A stretch of DNA of 17,634 nucleotides from JAHEME01 sp034435035 (GTDB taxonomy: Bacteria; Chloroflexota; Anaerolineae; Aggregatilineales; UBA3940). The first letter of the stretch is position 1. Each line of letters opens with the position of its first letter. A program made the translations under genes and the position numbers. Shown in pieces: positions 12,737 to 17,634 of this stretch. Location: contig DAOTXW010000038.1 in assembly GCA_034435035.1 (NCBI GenBank), forward strand, positions 1 to 17,634. The letters are read 5' to 3'. The notes beneath the pieces were generated by a model that was given only the letters and a program-made list of their open reading frames with translations, was not told the DNA's origin and did no database searches.

Positions 12737-15022
12737 ATGCGGGCAGTTGGCTGGAGGAGCCAGGTGCAAGACGTGACTGGGGATATGGGCGCCTATCGCG
12801 TGATCATGCGTCTGGGCAGCGATGCCGAGGCGCAGACTTACTTGGCGATCCATACGCTGAGCGGCTCACCCGTTGCGCTCACGGTACTGCCGGCTGGCTG
12901 GTTTCAGGATACCCACGGCGCCCGGATGTGGCAGGAAGTGATGGCCAGGGCGGCTGAGATAACCCACCCGGCGATTGCGATGGTGCTGGACTGGGGCATA
13001 CAGGATGGGCAGCCGTATCTGGTGCGCCGCTACTATCCCGGCGGGACGCTGGGTCAGCAGATGCGTCTGGCCGGGCCGCTGCCGCCGGAGGAGGTGGTGG
13101 CGAGGCTGGCTGATATCGCCCCGGCGCTGGATCACATCTACGCCAATGGGCTGGTGCATCACGGCCTGCGGCCAAGGGCCCTGCTGCGCGACGAATCCGA
13201 CCGGCTGGTAGTGGGAGACTTCGGCCTGGCGGAAGTGCGCTACCATTTGCAGGGGCCTGGGCCGGGCATGCTGCCTTACGTCGCCCCGGAGGTGTTCCTG
13301 TCGGCGCCGAGCACCCCGGCTACCGATATCTACGCACTGGGCGTGACTCTGTACCAGATGCTGACCGGCCGCCTGCCGTTCGAGGGGGTGACGGATACGC
13401 AGATCTCCCGCGCGCACCTGAACACGCGGCTGGAACATGTGGAGGACCTGTCCCCGGCGGTGGTGAGCGTGCTGCGCACCGCCATGTCCAAACTGCCCAC
13501 TGCCCGCTACCAGAGCGCCGGCGAGCTTCTGGCCGCGCTGGGCAGCGCTGTGCTGGGGGGCAACTGGGAGCAGGCGCGGTCCATGGAACTGGCCCGCCGC
13601 CCGGATCTGGCGGCGCCGGTCGTCCGCCGTCAGCCTGCGCAGGTGAAGGCAGGCCGCGACAGCCTCAGCCGTCTGTATGTTGAGGCGCTGACGACCGAGC
13701 ATGAGAACCCGCTGGAGGCTGTCCGCCTGTACCGGCGGATCATCGAGTTCTGGCCGCACTTCGCGCAGGGCGAGGTCACCGAGCGCCTGCATCGGCTGGA
13801 GCAGGACCTGGGGGTTCGCCGTATTCCCGCCCTGCTGAGCGAGGCCCGCGAGCGGCTGTCCGCTCAGGAGTGGGAAGCGGCGGAGGCGCTCAGCCGGCAT
13901 GTGCTATCCTACGATCCGCTGCATGAGGAGGCGCAGGCGATCTACGCGGCGGCGGTGGCTGAGGCATCGCACCGAACGCACTATCGCTCAGCTTCAGCGG
14001 CCGCGCAGATGGGCCAGTGGATGATGGCCTCGCGCCTGCTGGGCGAGCTGGATGCAGCGGGTGGCCGCCATCTGCCCGACTCAGCCGGGCTGCTGGTCAT
14101 CCGCGAAGAAAACCTCCCCTACCTCCGCGAGGTGGCCGCCGTGCAAACCCACGCCGAGCAGGTGCTGTGCCTGGCCTGCTCACCCGATGGCGCGAGCGTG
14201 GTGACCGGTTCAACGGACCGGCAGGCGCGCCTGTGGCGCCTGCCCGATCTGCACCCCGGTCTTCGCATCAGCGACCATGCCAACTGGGTGTGCCAGGCGC
14301 AGTATTCACCGGATGGCAGCCTGCTGTATACGGCAACCTGGGATGGCGATGTCAAGATCTGGTCTCTGCCCAGCGGCAAATACATGGGCGTGATCGCCGG
14401 GCAGGCCATCCAGGTGCGGGCGATGGCCATCTCGCCGCAGGCCGGGTCGCTGCTGGCGACCGCATCCGGCTATTTTCTAACGCTGTGGCAGATGCCGCAG
14501 GGTAAGCGACAGATCGTGCTGCGCGAGTCAGATCGGCACCCCGTCACCGCGGTCGGTTTCTCGCCCGATGGTCGCTGGCTGCTGAGCGGGGCCCACAACG
14601 GCTATTTACGGGTGCGCTCCGCCGAGAGCCTGCACGACAGTCCGCGCGTGAGCGCCCGGCCGGCCGCCAATCCCGTCTATGCGCTGACCTGCTCGCCCGA
14701 CCAGCAGCGGATCGTCATGGCCTACCGGGACGGACGCTGCTTCATCGTGGATTTCGCCAGCGGGGCGCTGGTGGCCGAGCTGGCCGGGCATCGCGGCGCG
14801 GCGACGACGGTGGCGTTCGCGCCGACTGGCGCGGTGCTTGCCACGGGGGGACGCGACCGCTGTATCCGGCTGTGGCGGGCCAGCGATGGCGCACTGATCC
14901 GCCAGATCGACGGGCACGCCGGGCCGATCTGCGGGCTGGGGTTTTCGCCCGATGGCCGCTACCTGATCTCGTCCGATCTGCGCGGCCATCTCAAGGTGTG
15001 GGGTCTGGCCCGCTTCTCCTGA
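12737..15022 (+). CDS. Kinase-fold (predicted pseudokinase) protein with helical linker and seven-bladed WD40 propeller
   Basis: A protein of 761 residues without a signal peptide or membrane helix, so cytosolic. Residues 18-270 have the Ser/Thr kinase fold: HPAIAMVLDWG (77-87), YLVRRYYPGGTL (94-105), GDFGLAEV (160-167), YVAPEVFL (181-188) and DIYALGVTLYQMLTGRLPFEG (core 197-216). Key catalytic residues are replaced. The Gly-rich loop reads LGSDAEAQTYLA. The VAIK Lys is Thr49 (VALTVL). HRDLKPSN becomes HHGLRPRA (141-148), losing the catalytic Asp, Lys and Asn. DFG and APE remain. Residues 310-445 are helical, TPR-like. Seven WD40 repeats span about 465-760, each with an 'SPDG'-type turn and ending in LW, IW or VW in most copies: one complete propeller. 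Most likely a scaffold or sensor rather than an active kinase. An excellent RBS fixes the start. Divergent from the phosphatase; convergent with the aldo/keto reductase gene, with 4 bp between stops. Confidence 0.9.
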   Translation: MRAVGWRSQVQDVTGDMGAYRVIMRLGSDAEAQTYLAIHTLSGSPVALTVLPAGWFQDTHGARMWQEVMARAAEITHPAIAMVLDWGIQDGQPYLVRRYYPGGTLGQQMRLAGPLPPEEVVARLADIAPALDHIYANGLVHHGLRPRALLRDESDRLVVGDFGLAEVRYHLQGPGPGMLPYVAPEVFLSAPSTPATDIYALGVTLYQMLTGRLPFEGVTDTQISRAHLNTRLEHVEDLSPAVVSVLRTAMSKLPTARYQSAGELLAALGSAVLGGNWEQARSMELARRPDLAAPVVRRQPAQVKAGRDSLSRLYVEALTTEHENPLEAVRLYRRIIEFWPHFAQGEVTERLHRLEQDLGVRRIPALLSEARERLSAQEWEAAEALSRHVLSYDPLHEEAQAIYAAAVAEASHRTHYRSASAAAQMGQWMMASRLLGELDAAGGRHLPDSAGLLVIREENLPYLREVAAVQTHAEQVLCLACSPDGASVVTGSTDRQARLWRLPDLHPGLRISDHANWVCQAQYSPDGSLLYTATWDGDVKIWSLPSGKYMGVIAGQAIQVRAMAISPQAGSLLATASGYFLTLWQMPQGKRQIVLRESDRHPVTAVGFSPDGRWLLSGAHNGYLRVRSAESLHDSPRVSARPAANPVYALTCSPDQQRIVMAYRDGRCFIVDFASGALVAELAGHRGAATTVAFAPTGAVLATGGRDRCIRLWRASDGALIRQIDGHAGPICGLGFSPDGRYLISSDLRGHLKVWGLARFS

Positions 15023-15026
15023 CGAT

Positions 15027-15968
15027 TCAGCCCGCCAGGATGGCATCGATCTCCGCCAGCGTCCCGGCGTCCAGCGTCACTTCGGCGGCCCGCAGATTGT
15101 CCTGCACCTGCGCGGCGGTGGTGACCCCGGTGATCACACTGCTGATGCCGGGGTCGCGCAGCGCCCAGGCCAGCGCCAGCTGCGCCCGGCTGATCCCCAG
15201 CCCGTCGGCCAGCGGCCGCAGCGCCCGCACCCGGCGGGCATTGTCTTCGTTCAGGAAGCGTCCGGTTGCCCACGGCTCTCTGTCAAAGCGCGACCCGGTC
15301 GGGATGCCCTCGTCGTACTTGCCGGTCAGCATGCCCATCGCCAGCGGGCTGTAAACCGTCAGGCCGATGCCATGCGCGGCGGCGGCGGGCAGGATCTCGT
15401 GTTCCACCGGCTCACGGTGCAGCATCGAATACTGAGGCTGCTCGGCCTGCGGGGGGTGCAGGCCGTAGCGGTCGCACAGCCTGACGGTCTCCTCCAGCAG
15501 GGCGGCGCTCCAGGTGGAGGTTCCCCAGTACAGCACCTTGCCGGCGTGGATCAGATCGTCCATCGCGCGGGCAGTCTCCAGCAGCGGCGTGTCGGGGTCG
15601 GGCCGGTGGCAGAAGTAGATATCCAGGTAATCCGTCCCCAGATTGCGCAGGCTGCGGTCGATGCTCTCCATGATGTGCTTGCGCGACAGGCCGCGGTCGT
15701 TGGGGTCGTCGCTCATCGGGATGCACACCTTGCTGGAGATCACCAGCGCAGGGCGCGGATAGTCCCGCAGCAGGCGGCCCATCCAGCGTTCAGCCTCGCC
15801 CTGGCCGTAGACATCGGCCAGATCATAGAAGTTGATCCCGCCTTCATAGGCCGTCCGGATCGCGCGGCGTGCCTCCTCCTGCGGGATCTTGGCCTCGAAG
15901 TTGATCCAGCCCCCCAGTGCCAGCACGCTGATCTTCATGCCGGCGGCTCCCAGCCGACGATACTGCAT
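15027..15968 (-). CDS. Aldo/keto reductase, potassium-channel-beta-like subfamily
   Basis: A protein of 313 residues from the ATG at 15968 (MQYRRLGAAGMKISVLALGG); the longer frame to 16178 would run through the promoter and is rejected. The AKR tetrad is present: Asp49 and Tyr54 in FYDLADVYGQGEAE, Lys80 in VISSKV and His121 in IYFCHRPDPDTP. The stretch NDRGLSRKHIMESIDRSLRN (90-109) and the segment AMDDLIHAGKVLYWGTSTWS closely follow Kv-beta/YghZ-like reductases. QPQYSMLHR and VYSPLAMGMLTGKY complete the barrel, and the C-terminal SVITGVTTAAQVQDNL binds NADPH in relatives. It should reduce aldehydes or ketones with NADPH; substrate unknown. AAAGGAT lies upstream as a ribosome-binding site. Confidence 0.93.
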   Translation of the reverse strand: MQYRRLGAAGMKISVLALGGWINFEAKIPQEEARRAIRTAYEGGINFYDLADVYGQGEAERWMGRLLRDYPRPALVISSKVCIPMSDDPNDRGLSRKHIMESIDRSLRNLGTDYLDIYFCHRPDPDTPLLETARAMDDLIHAGKVLYWGTSTWSAALLEETVRLCDRYGLHPPQAEQPQYSMLHREPVEHEILPAAAAHGIGLTVYSPLAMGMLTGKYDEGIPTGSRFDREPWATGRFLNEDNARRVRALRPLADGLGISRAQLALAWALRDPGISSVITGVTTAAQVQDNLRAAEVTLDAGTLAEIDAILAG

Positions 15969-16012
15969 CGGTGCCGATCCTTTCTCCAGTGGTGTGATGA
16001 CAGGTGACGGGG

Positions 16013-16018
16013 ATTGTA
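16013..16018 (-). promoter_or_regulatory. -10 box (TACAAT) for the aldo/keto reductase gene
   Basis: Minus-strand TACAAT about 45 bp before the ATG, giving a leader of about 38 nt. The -35 region overlaps that of the divergent GNAT promoter, so the two may compete. Confidence 0.45.
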
Positions 16019-16035
16019 GCGCACCGGCTGGCAGT

Positions 16036-16064
16036 TTGTCGGCGGGCGGGGCGCCCTGTATACT
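16036..16064 (+). promoter_or_regulatory. Promoter for the GNAT gene
   Basis: TTGTCG (16036-16041), a 17-bp spacer, then TATACT (16059-16064). Predicted start near 16071, with a leader of about 43 nt. Confidence 0.5.
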
Positions 16065-16113
16065 ACCCTCCGGACAGCGGCGGGCTGTCGCTGAGCATCC
16101 GGTGAATGCGGCC

Positions 16114-16842
16114 ATGACCACTGCTTCGAACCCGGCTACCCTCAATACGCTGCGCCAGAGCGTCCGCGACCTGCTCAATGAGTTCGACGCGGCGGACGGC
16201 CTGGCGGCCTACTATGCCCTGCACCACGACCCGGCCCGCACGGCGCTGTTCATCCACCGCGACTCCTCGGGGCAGATCGGCGGCTTTCTGGCTCGCTGCC
16301 AGACCGGCTTCGATCTGTTCCGCCCGCTGGTGACGCTGCGCGTGCGCGGGGAGGGAGCCATCGCCCCGCTGCTGGAGGAAGGGCTGCTGGCGGGACGCCC
16401 CTATCTGCTGGTGCTGCCGTCCTCGCTGGCCGAGCGCGTCCTGCCGGGGCTGGCTGTGGGCGAAGTCACGCGCAGCCGCATCTACCGCCTCGATCCGCGC
16501 CGTCACCGGCCCGAAGTGAACGTGATGGTGACGATCCGCCCCGACCGCGACGGCAACCCGCGGGCAGAGGTGCGCAGCGGCGGCGAGGTGGTGGCTGCGG
16601 CGGGCGTCAACTGGCGCTCGCCGATCTTCGCCGAGCTGTACGTCACAGTCGCGCCGGAACAGCGCGAGCGCGGCTGGGGCCGGGCGGTGGTGAATGCCGT
16701 AGTGGCCGAGCTGCTCAGGAGCCGCATCACTCCGCTGTACAGCGCCGCCGAGGACAACGATGCCTCGCAGGCGCTGGCCGAAAGCGCCGGCTTTGTGGAT
16801 ACCGGCGCCCGCGAGGTAGTGGCGCAGGTCTCACGGAGCTGA
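16114..16842 (+). CDS. GNAT-family N-acetyltransferase
   Basis: A protein of 242 residues. The C-terminal half carries the GNAT fold: FAELYVTVAPEQRERGWGRA (172-191) contains the acetyl-CoA loop (R-x-R-G-W-G-R), and LYSAAEDNDASQALAESAGF (208-227) is the usual last helix and strand. The first 120 residues form a separate alpha/beta region (YYALHHDPARTALFIHRD, GFLARCQTGFDLFRPLV), as in larger GNATs with an N-terminal partner domain. The acceptor is unknown; the enzyme should be cytosolic. The ATG at 16114 is chosen. An in-frame GTG at 16102 is possible, and neither has a strong ribosome-binding site. The TATACT promoter lies upstream, excluding the longer frame that begins at 15889. Confidence 0.85.
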   Translation: MTTASNPATLNTLRQSVRDLLNEFDAADGLAAYYALHHDPARTALFIHRDSSGQIGGFLARCQTGFDLFRPLVTLRVRGEGAIAPLLEEGLLAGRPYLLVLPSSLAERVLPGLAVGEVTRSRIYRLDPRRHRPEVNVMVTIRPDRDGNPRAEVRSGGEVVAAAGVNWRSPIFAELYVTVAPEQRERGWGRAVVNAVVAELLRSRITPLYSAAEDNDASQALAESAGFVDTGAREVVAQVSRS

Positions 16843-16854
16843 AACGCTGCCCCG

Positions 16855-16905
16855 CCGGCCACCTGGCCGGAAATACCACGAGCCGGGGGCATGCCCTCCG
16901 GCTCG
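16855..16905. terminator. Paired hairpins between convergent genes; likely bidirectional terminator
   Basis: Two stem-loops lie in the 91-bp gap between the GNAT and repeat-protein stops. The first is CCGGCCA-CC-TGGCCGG (16855-16870). The second is CGAGCCGG plus GGGC, loop AT, then GCCC-T-CCGGCTCG (16879-16905), a 12-bp stem with one bulged base. On the minus strand the second is followed by TGGTATTT, a short T-rich stretch, so it fits best as the terminator of the repeat-protein gene. Confidence 0.6.
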
Positions 16906-16933
16906 CGGCGCTTCTGCGGAGTTCAAGACAGCG

Positions 16934-17634
16934 CTACGGGTTGGCCTGGTTCCCCTGACCATTCCCCTGGCCACCCATCATGCCGCCGGGGCCACCGGGG
17001 CCGCCGGGGCCGCGCCCGGGGTGCGGGCCGAAGCCGGGGCCCATCAGGCCGCCGGGGCCAAAGCCCTGCTCGGCGCGCTCGCGCATCCGCTCCAGCATGG
17101 CGTCGGCCTGCTCCTGCGTGATCTTGCCGTCGGCGACGGCCTGCGCCAGCACGGTCTCATGCGCGGACAGCCACGCGGCGGTGTAGTCCTCCTCTGTGAC
17201 GCCCAGCGCCTCCAGGAAGGCCGTCTGCAGCTGCTCGCGGTACTCAGCCATCACGCCGGGGCCGGGGCCGCCCATCCCACCGGGGCCGAAGCCGTTCTCC
17301 AGACGCTCCTGCATGTGGGCCAGGATCGCGTCGGCCTGCTCCTGCGTGATCTTGCCGTCGGCGACGGCCTGCGCCAGCACCGTCTGGTGAGCGGACAGCC
17401 AGGCTGCCTTGAAGGCATCCTCGTCGAGGCCCTGATCCTGTGCGATCTGGAAGGGCGTCTTGCCCTCATCCAGCGCCGCCTGGAACGCCTCCGGGGTCAT
17501 GCCCAGCGCCCCGGCCAGCGCGGCATGCAGCGCCTCGCGGTATTCGGCCATCCAGCCGCCGCCGGGGCCACCGGGGCCGCCCGGGCCGCCGGGGCCAAAG
17601 CCCTGCTCGGCGCGCTCGCGCATCCGCTCCAGCA
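16934..17634 (-). CDS. Gly/Pro-rich internally repeated protein (5' end beyond window)
   Basis: The frame is open from the window's right edge to a TAG at 16934-16936. An ATG at 17623 exists, but the three codons before it (Leu-Glu-Arg) continue the repeat, so the gene begins outside the window. The visible part has a repeating module. A helical block (WMAEYREALHAALAGALG and WLSAHQTVLAQAVADG) leads into KITQEQADAILAHMQERLEN, then a GFGPGG linker. The module occurs once complete (about 100 residues), once shortened by loss of the MTPEAFQAALDEGKTPFQIA and QDQGLDEDAF part, and once as a fragment at the edge. The tail is Gly/Met/Asn-rich (MMGGQGNGQGNQANP). Similar KITQEQAD-type repeats are common in small secreted proteins of Gram-positive and Chloroflexota bacteria (DUF2680-like), of unknown role. 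Whether there is a signal peptide cannot be seen. Confidence 0.75.
   Translation of the reverse strand, partial: LERMRERAEQGFGPGGPGGPGGPGGGWMAEYREALHAALAGALGMTPEAFQAALDEGKTPFQIAQDQGLDEDAFKAAWLSAHQTVLAQAVADGKITQEQADAILAHMQERLENGFGPGGMGGPGPGVMAEYREQLQTAFLEALGVTEEDYTAAWLSAHETVLAQAVADGKITQEQADAMLERMRERAEQGFGPGGLMGPGFGPHPGRGPGGPGGPGGMMGGQGNGQGNQANP
17047..17097. repeat. 51-bp direct repeat, copy 1 (copy 2 at 17584-17634)
   Basis: These 51 bases are identical to 17584-17634, offset 537 bp (179 codons), and copy 2 runs into the window edge. It codes for the ERMRERAEQGFGPGG part of the protein repeat. Confidence 0.9.
17100..17152. repeat. 53-bp direct repeat, copy 1 (copy 2 at 17328-17380)
   Basis: Identical to 17328-17380, offset 228 bp (76 codons). 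It codes for the LAQAVADGKITQEQADA core. Perfect identity at DNA level, including third positions, points to recent duplication or gene conversion. Confidence 0.9.

Noticed and set aside
15969..16178. N-terminal extension of the aldo/keto reductase with a Cys that could suggest a lipoprotein
   Set aside because: It runs through two divergent promoters, and aldo/keto reductases normally begin at the MQYRRLG-type strand.
17047..17634. CRISPR-like array from spaced direct repeats
   Set aside because: Repeats are in-frame within a coding region, at unequal offsets (228 and 537 bp), and encode protein modules.

Overview
This is very GC-rich bacterial chromosomal DNA with mostly housekeeping-like and accessory metabolic genes. 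There is no tRNA, rRNA, CRISPR array, transposase or phage gene. The gene types suggest Chloroflexota, probably Anaerolineae-like: a MoeA with a C-terminal periplasmic-type binding domain, kinase-like WD40 proteins, GT61 and sulfotransferase genes, and Gly/Pro-rich proteins with repeats of the 'KITQEQAD' type. That taxonomy is an inference from gene content; no marker gene is present. The window starts inside one gene and ends inside another.

Layout. (1) 1-887 (+): the 3' end of a secreted Cys-rich repeat protein with one membrane anchor. (2) 3787-924 (-): a two-gene unit, a MoeA/binding-domain fusion followed through an ATGA overlap by a DUF4261-type protein. (3) 5415-3864 (-): alpha/beta hydrolase, a six-helix membrane protein and a probable 54-residue protein, joined by ATGA and GTGA overlaps. 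(4) 6552-5479 (-), a beta-propeller-like protein, is divergent from 6660-7832 (+), a GT61-type glycosyltransferase. (5) 9066-7829 (-): a carboxymuconolactone decarboxylase-like protein and a sulfotransferase (ATGA overlap); the latter's stop codon overlaps that of GT61. (6) 9261-9749 (+): a CopD-like membrane protein. (7) 12566-9759 (-): dual-specificity phosphatase, HEAT-repeat protein, membrane protein and a ClpP-like protein. (8) 12737-15022 (+), divergent from the phosphatase: a kinase-fold protein lacking catalytic residues, fused to a helical region and a seven-bladed WD40 propeller. (9) 15968-15027 (-), an aldo/keto reductase, is divergent from 16114-16842 (+), a GNAT acetyltransferase. 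(10) 17634-16934 (-): the 3' part of a Gly/Pro-rich internally repeated protein, with a strong hairpin between it and the GNAT gene.

How the genes may work together. Tight start/stop overlaps define four translationally coupled groups. The GT61, sulfotransferase and propeller genes look like a small cell-surface glycan neighbourhood. The most unusual part is 9.8-15.0 kb. There a pseudokinase-WD40 gene is transcribed away from a phosphatase-HEAT-membrane-ClpP-like gene run, and the ClpP-like protein appears to have lost its catalytic Asp. This could be a regulatory module built on inactive or altered enzyme folds, but that is inference from arrangement and residues alone. The remaining genes are ordinary. 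In this GC-rich DNA the -10 boxes (TATAAT, TACAAT, TATACT, TATGAT) stand out clearly and support several start choices.
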